Assembly: GCA_958295915.1 (NCBI GenBank)
Contig: OY282381.1
Span: 3,494,722-3,558,721 of the forward strand
Length of the DNA stretch: 64,000 nucleotides
Source of the DNA: an uncultured Caldilineaceae bacterium
Lineage (GTDB): Bacteria > Chloroflexota > Anaerolineae > Caldilineales > Caldilineaceae
Direction of reading: 5' to 3'
Part shown: positions 1-7,218 of the stretch, one piece after another
How positions within the stretch are numbered: the stretch's first letter is position 1
Layout of the letters: each line of letters opens with the position of its first letter
Notes under the pieces: model-generated
What the model saw: only the letters and a program-made list of their open reading frames with translations
Told to the model about the DNA's origin: nothing
Databases searched by the model: none
Translations under genes and position numbers: made by a program

Positions 1-404
1 GTAAAATCGTGCGGGTGGACCCGTCCACAGGCACGGTTGAAGACGCCGTCACCGGCCTGACAACGTCGATCGATGTGGCCATCGATCGCGCCGGCAGTAT
101 CTTCGTTGTTGAGATGACCAGCGGGTACGCGGACCTGCTCGACCGCACCCATGATCTATTCGACCCGGACCAACCAGCGCTTCACGGCGGCTATCTGCGC
201 TACAGCGGGCGAGTCAGCCGCTATCTGCCCGGTGGCAGCGCGCCCCATATCCTGGCGGATGGCTTGGACATGCCCACGAATATCACCCTCGCGCCGGATG
301 GAGCGGTTTACATTTCAACCGGCCAGGGCACGCCGAGCCGTCCGATTCCTGGACCGGATGGACCAACACGAATTGTCGGGAAGGTGATTCGCATACGGAT
401 CTGA
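1..404 (+). CDS. ScyD/SMP-30-like beta-propeller protein, C-terminal part
   Basis: The reading frame is open at the left edge (it reads KIVRVDP from base 3), so the start lies outside the window; about 133 residues and the stop at 402-404 are visible. Repeated blades such as GSIFVVEM, GRVSRYLPGG and GAVYISTGQG are typical of ScyD/NHL/SMP-30 propellers, which are often secreted and bind or oxidise small sugars or lactones. The substrate cannot be told. It ends just before the tandem repeat array begins at 412. The family call is by pattern only; another NHL-type propeller is possible. Confidence 0.6.
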   Translation, partial: KIVRVDPSTGTVEDAVTGLTTSIDVAIDRAGSIFVVEMTSGYADLLDRTHDLFDPDQPALHGGYLRYSGRVSRYLPGGSAPHILADGLDMPTNITLAPDGAVYISTGQGTPSRPIPGPDGPTRIVGKVIRIRI

Positions 405-473
405 TTGCAGCGCTCGCATAGCGTGCAGCCAACTATCCGCCTGGATGCGCCCGCAGTACCTCCTCCACAATCT

Positions 474-795
474 CTACGCCCCAACCCGGCCCGGCGGGAA
501 GGTCATATACCCGCCGATGATTTCAGGCGGGTTTGTCACCATCTCGTCCTTCCAGGGTACGTCATCGATATCGATCTCCATAATACGCACATTCGGCAGG
601 ACTGCGCACAGGTTGGCGCTGATGTACGATGACAGGTGGCTGTAGTGGTTGTAGGGAGCAATGTTCATCTGAAAGGTCTGCGCCAGTTCCCCCACCCGTT
701 TAGATGGGGCGAAGCCGTTCCAGGGCACGTCGATCATCAGAAAGTCTGACGCACGGGCCTGGAGATAGAGCAGAATTTCTGACGGGTATTTATGC
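474..795 (-). pseudogene. Enolase-superfamily (mandelate racemase type) C-terminal fragment, copy 1
   Basis: The minus-strand frame reads MIDVPWNGFAPSKRVGELA, then APYNHYSHLSSY and the tail EMVTNPPEIIGGY. This matches the C-terminal barrel end of mandelate racemase/muconate lactonising enzymes, where the His-containing PHN motif sits in the active site. Only about 100 residues remain of the usual 370 or so. In this copy His of APHNHY is Tyr, and a small indel near 495-505 shifts the frame so the end reads PPGRVGA instead of PSGPGWGTEI. It lies directly downstream of the Uma2 stop and is certainly non-functional as an enzyme. Confidence 0.8.
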
Positions 796-1704
796 TCAGG
801 AGAGTTGTTGGCGCAGTCGGGCCAATTCGGCTTCCAGCGCTTGCGCCCGCTCTTCCGCTGCTCGTCGGGCGACCGCTTCCGTTGTGGCCTGTTCCTCTGC
901 CTTCTGACGGGCGGCTGCTTCGGTATCGGCCCTGACGACAGCGGCCCGATATTCGGGTAGGACATACCCCGCATACACCTCATCCAGAGCCAGATTTTTC
1001 ATATCCGGCAACCTCAGCAGATCGCGTCGCCGAAACTGAAATCCAGGCAACACCCGCGAGCGAATCACTCCCTCCGCGTCCGGCCGAATCTCTTCGTAGC
1101 GCCCATCCGCGCCGAGACGATAGAAGCGCATATAGCGGTCGTCCGGATCGAGAATGAAGTATTCCTGCACCCCAGCCAGAGCATAGTCTCTCTTCTTCTC
1201 CTCCGTGTCCCGGCGCACCTCCGCCAGTGTCGAATCGGACACTGCCTCCACGCACAGATTGCAGACCCCCTTAAACGCCCGATCAGTGATCCTCCAGAGT
1301 ATCGGATTGTCATCCAGAACCACGCCGATGTCCGGCTTGCGCACCGCCTCCCGTATGCCAGACAGCTCTTTTGAGTCTGGCATGGTCAGACTGAAGCCAG
1401 TTTCCAGATTGATCAGCCTGGCAATGGGATGGCTCTCCACATAGCGGCGCAAGATGTCGAGGAACCAATTGTAGAGGTCAAGTTGAAGGGGAGTGGGCAA
1501 GGGTTTGGCCTCCAGGATGCCGTTGTTCCATTCGTAGCTGACGTCGATGTTGGGGTAGGGGTTTTCATACCACTTGGCCCAGTACTCTTCCTTGGTGACA
1601 CGGCGGCCATCGTCGGGCGCCAATGGGTTGACCCGCGTGGGTCGGCCGTTGGCCTGCTCTGCCTGTTCCTGAGGCGCGTCACGCAACCGCGTTGTGGATT
1701 CCAT
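796..1704 (-). CDS. Uma2 family (DUF820) PD-(D/E)XK nuclease-like protein, copy 1
   Basis: 302 residues. The Uma2 core is clear: VRKPDIGVVLDD (D125), CVEAVSDST (E153), EEKKRDYALAGVQEYFILDP. After it comes a charged Ala/Glu-rich coiled coil (residues about 245-300). Uma2 proteins have a restriction-endonuclease-like fold, are expanded in cyanobacteria and Chloroflexota, and have no agreed function. The ATG at 1704 is chosen because GAGGAGGGAGC lies just upstream of it. A promoter candidate (TTGCCT, 18 bp, TAGAAT) lies at 1768-1797. This copy has only one ADTEA heptad before an AARQKAEEQATTEA stretch, so it is the shortest of three paralogues. Confidence 0.88.
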   Translation of the reverse strand: MESTTRLRDAPQEQAEQANGRPTRVNPLAPDDGRRVTKEEYWAKWYENPYPNIDVSYEWNNGILEAKPLPTPLQLDLYNWFLDILRRYVESHPIARLINLETGFSLTMPDSKELSGIREAVRKPDIGVVLDDNPILWRITDRAFKGVCNLCVEAVSDSTLAEVRRDTEEKKRDYALAGVQEYFILDPDDRYMRFYRLGADGRYEEIRPDAEGVIRSRVLPGFQFRRRDLLRLPDMKNLALDEVYAGYVLPEYRAAVVRADTEAAARQKAEEQATTEAVARRAAEERAQALEAELARLRQQLS

Positions 1705-1767
1705 GCTCCCTCCTCTCGCTCTGACATAGCGAACTCGGCACTGCGCGCACTGCAGCTATCTGTGGAA

Positions 1768-1797
1768 ATTCTATCACGATTCATTTGATTGAGGCAA
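1768..1797 (-). promoter_or_regulatory. Candidate sigma-70 promoter of Uma2 copy 1
   Basis: On the minus strand TTGCCT (1797-1792) is followed after 18 bases by TAGAAT (1773-1768), about 64 bases before the start codon. The same element occurs in the other two leaders, which are near-identical duplicates, so this repetition is not independent evidence. Confidence 0.5.
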
Positions 1798-1905
1798 TGG
1801 CGCATCTGAGCCAGGGTATGTCCCAGATTTTGAGGAGAGGAACACATTGTCTGAATCAGGATTATCAGGATGGAAGGCTAAACAGCTCGCATAGCGTGCA
1901 GCCAA

Positions 1906-2268
1906 CTATCCGCCTGGATGCGCGCGCAGTGCCTCCTCCACAATCTCTGTGCCCCAACCTGGCCCGGAGGGAATGGTCATATACCCGCCGATGATTTCAG
2001 GCGGGTTTGTCACCATCTCGTCTTTCCAGGGTACGTCATCGATATCGATCTCCATAATACGCACATTCGGCAGGACTGCGCACAGGCTGGCGCTGATGTA
2101 CGATGACAGATGGCTGTAGTAGTTGTGGGGAGCAATGTTCATCTGAAAGGTCTGCGCCAGTTCCCCCACCCGTTTAGATGGGGCGAAGCCGTTCCAAAGC
2201 ACATCGATCATCAGAAAGTCTGACGCACGGGCCTGGAGATAGAGCAGAATTTCTGACGGGTATTTATG
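1906..2268 (-). pseudogene. Enolase-superfamily C-terminal fragment, copy 2
   Basis: Same fragment as at 474-795 but with an intact tail: IPSGPGWGTEIVEEALRAHP, matching the usual vP..PGlGvEid ending of the superfamily. The active-site-like motif reads APHNYYSHLSSY. Pro of DVPWNG is Leu here. There is no N-terminal capping domain and no start codon context. It lies immediately 3' of Uma2 copy 2 on the same strand, so it would only be transcribed as a tail of that message. Confidence 0.8.
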
Positions 2269-2269
2269 C

Positions 2270-3220
2270 TCAGGAGTGTTGTTGGCGCAGTCGGGCCAAT
2301 TCGGCTTCCAGCGCTTGCGCCCGCTCTTCCGCTGCTCGTCGGGCGACTACTTCGGTATCGGCTCGTTGCGCTTCAGTATCGGCTCGTTGCGCTTCAGTAT
2401 CGGCTCGTTGCGCTTCGGTATCGGCTCGCTGCGCTTCGGTATCGGCCCTGACGACAGCGGCCCGATATTCGGGTAGGACATACCCCGCATACACCTCATC
2501 CAGAGCCAGATTTTTCATATCCGGCAACCTCAGCAGATCGCGCCGTCGAAACTGAAATCCAGGCAACACCCGCGAGCGAATCACTCCCTCCGCGTCCGGC
2601 CGAATCTCTTCGTAGCGCCCATCCGCGCCGAGACGATAGAAGCGCATATAGCGGTCGTCCGGATCGAGAATGAAGTATTCCTGCACCCCAGCCAGAGCAT
2701 AGTCTCTCTTCTTCTCCTCCGTGTCCCGGCGCACCTCCGCCAGTGTCGAATCGGACACTGCCTCCACGCACAGATTGCAGACCCCCTTAAACGCCCGATC
2801 AGTGATCCTCCAGAGTATCGGATTGTCATCCAGAACCACGCCGATGTCCGGCTTGCGCACCGCCTCCCGTATGCCAGACAGCTCTTTTGAGTCTGGCATG
2901 GTCAGACTGAAGCCAGTTTCCAGATTGATCAGCCTGGCAATGGGATGGCTCTCCACATAGCGGCGCAAGATGTCGAGGAACCAATTGTAGAGGTCAAGTT
3001 GAAGGGGAGTGGGCAAGGGTTTGGCCTCCAGGATGCCGTTGTTCCATTCGTAGCTGACGTCGATGTTGGGGTAGGGGTTTTCATACCACTTGGCCCAGTA
3101 CTCTTCCTTGGTGACACGGCGGCCATCGTCGGGCGCCAATGGGTTGACCCGCGTGGGTCGGCCGTTGGCCTGCTCTGCCTGTTCCTGAGGCGCGTCACGC
3201 AACCGCGTTGTGGATTCCAT
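2270..3220 (-). CDS. Uma2 family (DUF820) nuclease-like protein, copy 2
   Basis: 316 residues from the ATG at 3220 (Shine-Dalgarno GAGGAGGGGGAGC). An in-frame upstream start at 3295 exists but would place translation upstream of the strong ribosome site. The first 245 residues are almost identical to copy 1, including KPDIGVVLD and VEAVSDST. The coiled-coil tail differs: five ADTE heptads (AQRADTE) and no AARQKAEEQATTEA segment. The protein ends QQHS rather than QQLS. The recent duplication leaves no sign of functional divergence except tail length. Confidence 0.88.
   Translation of the reverse strand: MESTTRLRDAPQEQAEQANGRPTRVNPLAPDDGRRVTKEEYWAKWYENPYPNIDVSYEWNNGILEAKPLPTPLQLDLYNWFLDILRRYVESHPIARLINLETGFSLTMPDSKELSGIREAVRKPDIGVVLDDNPILWRITDRAFKGVCNLCVEAVSDSTLAEVRRDTEEKKRDYALAGVQEYFILDPDDRYMRFYRLGADGRYEEIRPDAEGVIRSRVLPGFQFRRRDLLRLPDMKNLALDEVYAGYVLPEYRAAVVRADTEAQRADTEAQRADTEAQRADTEAQRADTEVVARRAAEERAQALEAELARLRQQHS
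2344..2452 (-). repeat. 21-bp coding VNTR, five heptads (Uma2 copy 2)
   Basis: Tandem 21-bp units (GCTCGTTGCGCTTCAGTATCG and variants on the plus strand) encode the heptad AQRADTE. Hydrophobic/charged spacing of seven fits a coiled coil. Unit count differs among the three paralogues: 1, 5 and 7. Confidence 0.9.
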
Positions 3221-3285
3221 GCTCCCCCTCCTCTCGCTCTGACATAGCGAACTCGGCACTGCGCGCACTGCAGCTATCTGTGGAA

Positions 3286-3315
3286 ATTCTATCACGATTC
3301 ATTTGATTGAGGCAG
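3286..3315 (-). promoter_or_regulatory. Candidate promoter of Uma2 copy 2, weakened -35
   Basis: TAGAAT is intact (3291-3286) but the -35 reads CTGCCT instead of TTGCCT (3315-3310), with the same 18-base spacing as copies 1 and 3. Confidence 0.4.
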
Positions 3316-3423
3316 TGGCGCATCTGAGCCAGGGTATGTCCCAGATTTTGAGGAGAGGAACACATTGTCTGAATCAGGATTATCAGGATGGAAGGCTAAA
3401 CAGCTCGCATAGCGTGCAGCCAG

Positions 3424-3786
3424 CTATCCGCCTGGATGCGCGCGCAGTGCCTCCTCCACAATCTCTGTGCCCCAACCTGGCCCGGAGGGAATGGTCATAT
3501 ACCCGCCGATGATTTCAGGCGGGTTTGTCACCATCTCGTCCTTCCAGGGTACGTCATCGATATCGATCTCCATAATACGCACATTCGGCAGGACTGCGCA
3601 CAGGCTGGCGCTGATGTACGATGACAGATGGCTGTAGTGGTTGTGGGGAGCAATGTTCATCTGAAAGGTCTGCGCCAGTTCCCCCACCCGCTTAGACGGG
3701 GCGAAGCCGTTCCAGGGTACATCGATCATCAGAAAATCTGACGCACGGGCCTGGAGATAGAGCAGAATTTCTGACGGGTATTTATG
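3424..3786 (-). pseudogene. Enolase-superfamily C-terminal fragment, copy 3
   Basis: The best-preserved copy: DVPWNGFAPSKRVGELA, APHNHYSHLSSY, then GPGWGTEIVEEALRAHP and a stop. It lacks the N-terminal domain and the catalytic Lys/Asp/Glu strands of the barrel, so it cannot be a complete enzyme. Its frame is open and conserved among copies 2-4 because the duplications are recent. Confidence 0.8.
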
Positions 3787-3787
3787 C

Positions 3788-4822
3788 TCAGGAGTGTTGT
3801 TGGCGCAGTCGGGCCAATTCGGCTTCCAGCGCTTGCGCCCGCTCTTCCGCTGCTCGTCGGGCGACCGCTTCCGTTGTGGCCTGTTCCTCTGCCTTCTGAC
3901 GGGCGGCTACTTCGGTATCGGCTCGTTGCGCTTCAGTATCAGCTCGTTGCGCTTCAGTATCGGCTCGCTGCGCTTCGGTATCGGCTCGCTGCGCTTCGGT
4001 ATCGGCTCGTTGCGTTTCAGTATCGGCTCGTTGCGCTTCGGTATCGGCCCTGACGACAGCGGCCCGATATTCGGGTAGGACATACCCCGCATACACCTCA
4101 TCCAGAGCCAGATTTTTCATATCCGGCAACCTCAGCAGATCGCGCCGCCGAAACTGAAATCCAGGCAACACCCGCGAGCGAATCACTCCCTCCGCGTCCG
4201 GCCGAATCTCTTCGTAGCGCCCATCCGCGCCGAGACGATAGAAGCGCATATAGCGGTCGTCCGGATCGAGAATGAAGTATTCCTGCACCCCAGCCAGAGC
4301 ATAGTCTCTCTTCTTCTCCTCTGTGTCCCGGCGCACCTCCGCCAGTGTCGAATCGGACACTGCCTCCACGCACAGATTGCAGACCCCCTTAAACGCCCGA
4401 TCAGTGATCCTCCAGAGTATCGGATTGTCATCCAGAACCACGCCGATGTCCGGCTTGCGCACCGCCTCCCGTATGCCAGACAGCTCTTTTGAGTCCGGCA
4501 TGGTCAGACTGAAGCCGGTTTCCAGATTGATCAGCCTGGCAATGGGATGGCTCTCCACATAGCGGCGCAAGATGTCGAGGAACCAATTGTAGAGGTCAAG
4601 TTGAAGGGGAGTGGGCAAGGGTTTGGCCTCCAGGATGCCGTTGTTCCATTCGTAGCTGACGTCGATGTTGGGGTAGGGGTTTTCATACCACTTGGCCCAG
4701 TACTCTTCCTTGGTGACACGGCGGCCATCGTCGGGCGCCAATGGGTTGACCCGCGTGGGTCGGCCGTTGGCCTGCTCTGTCTGTTCCTGAGGCGCGTCAC
4801 GCAACCGCGTTGTGGATTCCAT
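3788..4822 (-). CDS. Uma2 family (DUF820) nuclease-like protein, copy 3
   Basis: 344 residues from the ATG at 4822, with GAGGAGGGGGAGC upstream. Same Uma2 core as copies 1 and 2 (one Ala-to-Thr change in the N-terminal tail, QEQTEQAN). The tail has seven ADTE heptads and then keeps the AARQKAEEQATTEA segment found in copy 1, so copy 2 has lost that segment and copies 2 and 3 have gained heptads. This order of change supports slippage or unequal crossing-over at the 21-bp repeat. Confidence 0.88.
   Translation of the reverse strand: MESTTRLRDAPQEQTEQANGRPTRVNPLAPDDGRRVTKEEYWAKWYENPYPNIDVSYEWNNGILEAKPLPTPLQLDLYNWFLDILRRYVESHPIARLINLETGFSLTMPDSKELSGIREAVRKPDIGVVLDDNPILWRITDRAFKGVCNLCVEAVSDSTLAEVRRDTEEKKRDYALAGVQEYFILDPDDRYMRFYRLGADGRYEEIRPDAEGVIRSRVLPGFQFRRRDLLRLPDMKNLALDEVYAGYVLPEYRAAVVRADTEAQRADTETQRADTEAQRADTEAQRADTEAQRADTEAQRADTEVAARQKAEEQATTEAVARRAAEERAQALEAELARLRQQHS
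3907..4048 (-). repeat. 21-bp coding VNTR, seven heptads (Uma2 copy 3)
   Basis: Seven RADTE-containing heptads with one Thr variant (RADTET). Same unit as at 2344-2452. Confidence 0.9.
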
Positions 4823-4887
4823 GCTCCCCCTCCTCTCGCTCTGACATAGCGAACTCGGCACTGCGCGCACTGCAGCTATCTGTGGAA

Positions 4888-4917
4888 ATTCTATCACGAT
4901 TTATTTGATTGAGGCAA
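4888..4917 (-). promoter_or_regulatory. Candidate promoter of Uma2 copy 3
   Basis: TTGCCT (4917-4912), 18 bases, TAGAAT (4893-4888) on the minus strand, as in copy 1. Confidence 0.5.
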
Positions 4918-5025
4918 TGGCGCATCTGATCCAGGGTATGTCCCAGATTTTGAGGAGAGGAACACATTGTCTGAATCAGGATTATCAGGATGGAAGGCTA
5001 AACAGCTCGCATAGCGTGCAGCCAA

Positions 5026-5279
5026 CTATCCGCCTGGATGCGCGCGCAGTGCCTCCTCCACAATCTCTGTGCCCCAACCTGGCCCGGAGGGAATGGTTAT
5101 ATACCCGCCGATGATTTCAGGCGGGTTTGTCACCATCTCGTCTTTCCAGGGTACGTCATCGATATCGATCTCCATAATACGCACATTCGGCAGGACTGCG
5201 CACAGGCTGGCGCTGATGTACGATGACAGATGGCTGTAGTAGTTGTGGGGAGCAATGTTCATCTGAAAGGTCTGCGCCA
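5026..5279 (-). pseudogene. Enolase-superfamily C-terminal fragment, copy 4, truncated
   Basis: Starts (minus strand) at about 5280 with AQTFQMNIAPHNYYSHLSSY and runs to RAHPGG. The stretch encoding DVPWNGFAPSKRVGE present in the other copies is cut off at about 5278, where unrelated sequence begins. No Uma2 gene belongs to this copy. Confidence 0.8.
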
Positions 5280-5289
5280 ATATCCCCGA

Positions 5290-5313
5290 CCTTCGTCGCG
5301 GCCGCGACGAAGG
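5290..5313. repeat. Perfect 24-bp palindrome at the array boundary
   Basis: CCTTCGTCGCGG followed directly by CCGCGACGAAGG, with no loop. It starts about ten bases past the point where the fourth array unit breaks off and 62 bases before the GyrI-like start codon. It could be a dimeric-protein operator, a recombination site or a cruciform; the sequence does not decide. Confidence 0.85.
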
Positions 5314-5374
5314 CGTTACGATTCACATTCCCATCAATGGCTCGCTATACGAGCGACAAAACAAGGAAAAACAG

Positions 5375-5854
5375 ATGTCCCACGAAATTCAGACGGCAAA
5401 GCTGCCGGACCGCCAGATGATCACTATCACTCGCCATGCCTACATTGGCGAACTGACCGATCACCTGCGCGATGCGTATGAGCGACTGGCGCAGATCATC
5501 GCAGAAACGGGTGTTGAGCGCGATGGCAAACCGGTCGCCATCTATCATGGCCATGTGAACGAAGAGAACAACGGACCGGTGGAGGTCGGGATCCCTGTCA
5601 GGACGGTTCCTGCCGTTAGAGGCGACGTACAGAGCGGGATGCTATCCGGCGGCGCCGTCGCCTATATAGAGCTTACTCTGCGGCAGGCTCATTTCCCAGA
5701 AATTCTCGGATACTATGATGCGGTCTACAAATGGATCGAAGACAACGGCCACCAGATCGCCGACTCTCCTCGCGAGGTCTACATGACCAAACCGATGGAC
5801 AAAGAAGCGGGGATGGATAAACCGTTCCTGGAGATCGTCTGGCCATACAAATAG
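5375..5854 (+). CDS. GyrI-like small-molecule-binding domain protein
   Basis: 159 residues with the layout of the AraC/GyrI effector-binding fold: an N-terminal strand (DRQMITITRHAYIGELTDHL), then GKPVAIYHGHV, VEVGIPV and the C-terminal WPYK. Such domains bind hydrophobic or cationic small molecules, alone or fused to MerR/AraC DNA-binding domains. No DNA-binding domain is present. The frame is also open upstream to the array junction and reads VTIHIPINGSLYERQNKEKQ, so an N-terminal part may have been lost when the array rearranged. AAGGA precedes the ATG weakly. Free-standing sensor or truncated regulator are both possible. Confidence 0.7.
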   Translation: MSHEIQTAKLPDRQMITITRHAYIGELTDHLRDAYERLAQIIAETGVERDGKPVAIYHGHVNEENNGPVEVGIPVRTVPAVRGDVQSGMLSGGAVAYIELTLRQAHFPEILGYYDAVYKWIEDNGHQIADSPREVYMTKPMDKEAGMDKPFLEIVWPYK

Positions 5855-5909
5855 ACGATGCGTAGCGCGTAAGACGTGCCAGGTTCCTTTGTCCTGTCAC
5901 TTAGCCAGC

Positions 5910-5932
5910 GGGGCTGGCGCAAGGCCAGCCCC
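5910..5932. terminator. Bidirectional hairpin between convergent genes (family D repeat)
   Basis: GGGGCTGGC, loop GCAAG, GCCAGCCCC: a perfect 9-bp stem lying between the stops of the GyrI-like gene (5854) and the dioxygenase (5936). No T-tract follows, so termination is inferred from position. It belongs to the hairpin family also seen at 7136, 8329, 55496, 57541 and 58892. Confidence 0.55.
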
Positions 5933-5935
5933 TAA

Positions 5936-6778
5936 CTATTCTGCCTCGGCCGGGCTATGCTCCCGCAGCCACATACGCAAGGGCACATCGTCGTCAGTGG
6001 GTGAAAAGCGGCCATTGGCATTTACGCTCCAGCCCAGCAGCTGGCGGCGAATCGGGCTGCTGCGCTCCCACAGATGCTCAACCGTCATGTCATCTTTCGT
6101 TCGCAGCCACCGATATCCAAACCCGTAAAACAGAACGCGGCGGGTTCTATCCGACCAATTGGGGCTGGCGGTATGCCATAGGCGACGATCGAAAAAGACC
6201 GCATCCCCGGGTCCGGCTAAAACCGGCTTCGCGCCTTGCGGCTGACCGCGGCCATCTGCTGGTCTCTCGATCGTATCTTGTAAATGGCTCCGCGGCGCCA
6301 CCCAGAAGTTGCCGCGTCCTGGCTCGCTGGTATCGGACAGGAAGTAGGCCACTTTGAGCGATAGTCGGGGGCGGGGGTGGCTCTCCATCTCCATGTTGAC
6401 GCGCCCACTGTCTTGATGCCAGCCGAAGGTCTTGTCATTGGGCGCTTCTCCATTCGGCGGCGTCACGATCAGATGGGCATGATACAGATAGATATTCCAG
6501 CCCAGAATCCCCCATACCTTGGGCAGGATGCGCTCGTAATCGACCAGATCCGCGAAATAGGGATCATCTGGGATGAAGTTGGGGTAAAACAATGCCTTGC
6601 GCGGGTCGTGACCCTCTGCCAATTTGATCTGGTGAATGCGTTCAGTGAGGGCAACACCCTGTTCAACTTGCTCTGGCGAGAGGGCATTCCTGACGTATAG
6701 CAGACCCGTATCGTTGAAGGTTTGGCGTTCCTGCGCTGTAAGCCGGTATTGAAGGCAAGCGGGGTTTAGGGCTGTCAT
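5936..6778 (-). CDS. Phytanoyl-CoA dioxygenase (PhyH) family protein 1
   Basis: 280 residues from the ATG at 6778, preceded by GAGGAAAGGAAA; a TTG at 6799 is less likely. The Fe(II)/2-oxoglutarate jelly roll is intact: metal ligands in GWHQDSG (H121, D123) and LWHTASP (H202), and the 2-oxoglutarate-binding Arg in SDRTRRVLFYGF (about R213). Members hydroxylate varied small molecules, so the substrate is unknown. A second PhyH gene lies at 24667-25917. Bases 6117-6154 of this gene recur exactly at 13146-13183. Confidence 0.88.
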   Translation of the reverse strand: MTALNPACLQYRLTAQERQTFNDTGLLYVRNALSPEQVEQGVALTERIHQIKLAEGHDPRKALFYPNFIPDDPYFADLVDYERILPKVWGILGWNIYLYHAHLIVTPPNGEAPNDKTFGWHQDSGRVNMEMESHPRPRLSLKVAYFLSDTSEPGRGNFWVAPRSHLQDTIERPADGRGQPQGAKPVLAGPGDAVFFDRRLWHTASPNWSDRTRRVLFYGFGYRWLRTKDDMTVEHLWERSSPIRRQLLGWSVNANGRFSPTDDDVPLRMWLREHSPAEAE

Positions 6779-7018
6779 AAGAGTATTTCCTTTCCTCAAT
6801 CAGGCTGACTACCACTTCCTAGTTTAGCATGAAATGAATGAGGGGCAACCTGCAATTTTCTTTGGGGTTGTCCCCCATTGCCACTACATAGCGCGTGCGG
6901 GGATGATTTTTCATGCACTTGGCAGACACAAATCAATGTGCTATACATGAGCGTACTTACTTGCAATAGTGTAGTAGAAAACAATTTTCAACCGTGAGCG
7001 TCATAGTAGGAGGTGATG

Positions 7019-7050
7019 CCAATCCAACCATGTAAGAGAAAGTGGATTGG
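7019..7050. repeat. Inverted repeat at the left flank of the TnpB element
   Basis: CCAATCCA (7019-7026) and TGGATTGG (7043-7050), a perfect 8-bp stem with a 16-base loop, directly outside the left 26-bp repeat. The region 6779-7053 holds no gene I can support. Confidence 0.6.
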
Positions 7051-7135
7051 TAAGGGAATTATATACTTGACTGCACAAGGATTCCCGTGGGTTGCGTGTG
7101 AGGATGTGGTATGATGGAGATAGTTCAAGGAACGA

Positions 7136-7155
7136 GGGGCAGGTCTGCCTGTCCC
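7136..7155 (+). repeat. Left hairpin of the TnpB element
   Basis: GGGGCAGG TCTG CCTGTCCC. The flank AAGGAACGA and the loop TCTG are shared with the right hairpin at 8329-8348; the one stem pair that differs (C-G here, T-A there) changes on both sides. Confidence 0.75.
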
Positions 7156-7218
7156 GAGAAGAGAAAAGCCCGTCGGTGTTGGAAGCGCCACGGGCTACGA
7201 TCCACAAGGTCAGAGCTT

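Larger units (their letters stand above)
412..5280. repeat. Tandem array: three full units and a truncated fourth (Uma2 gene plus enolase fragment)
   Basis: The motif CTCGCATAGCGTGCAGCC recurs at about 413, 1886, 3404 and 5006, defining units 412-1884 (1473 bp), 1885-3402 (1518 bp), 3403-5004 (1602 bp) and a partial unit 5005 to about 5280. Each full unit, read on the minus strand, holds a leader with a promoter, a Uma2-family gene and the 3' fragment of an enolase-superfamily gene. The units are nearly identical; length differences come mainly from a 21-bp repeat inside the Uma2 genes. The 180-base spacers (for example 1705-1884) hold no gene, only the promoter and the dispersed motif TCTGAATCAGGATTATCAGG. 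The array ends abruptly beside a 24-bp palindrome. Confidence 0.93.

Noticed and set aside
3295-4897. Longer Uma2 proteins starting 25 codons upstream
   Set aside because: The strong ribosome site GAGGAGG lies just before the internal ATG, and the upstream codons are part of the leader shared with copy 1, where they are not open to the same start.
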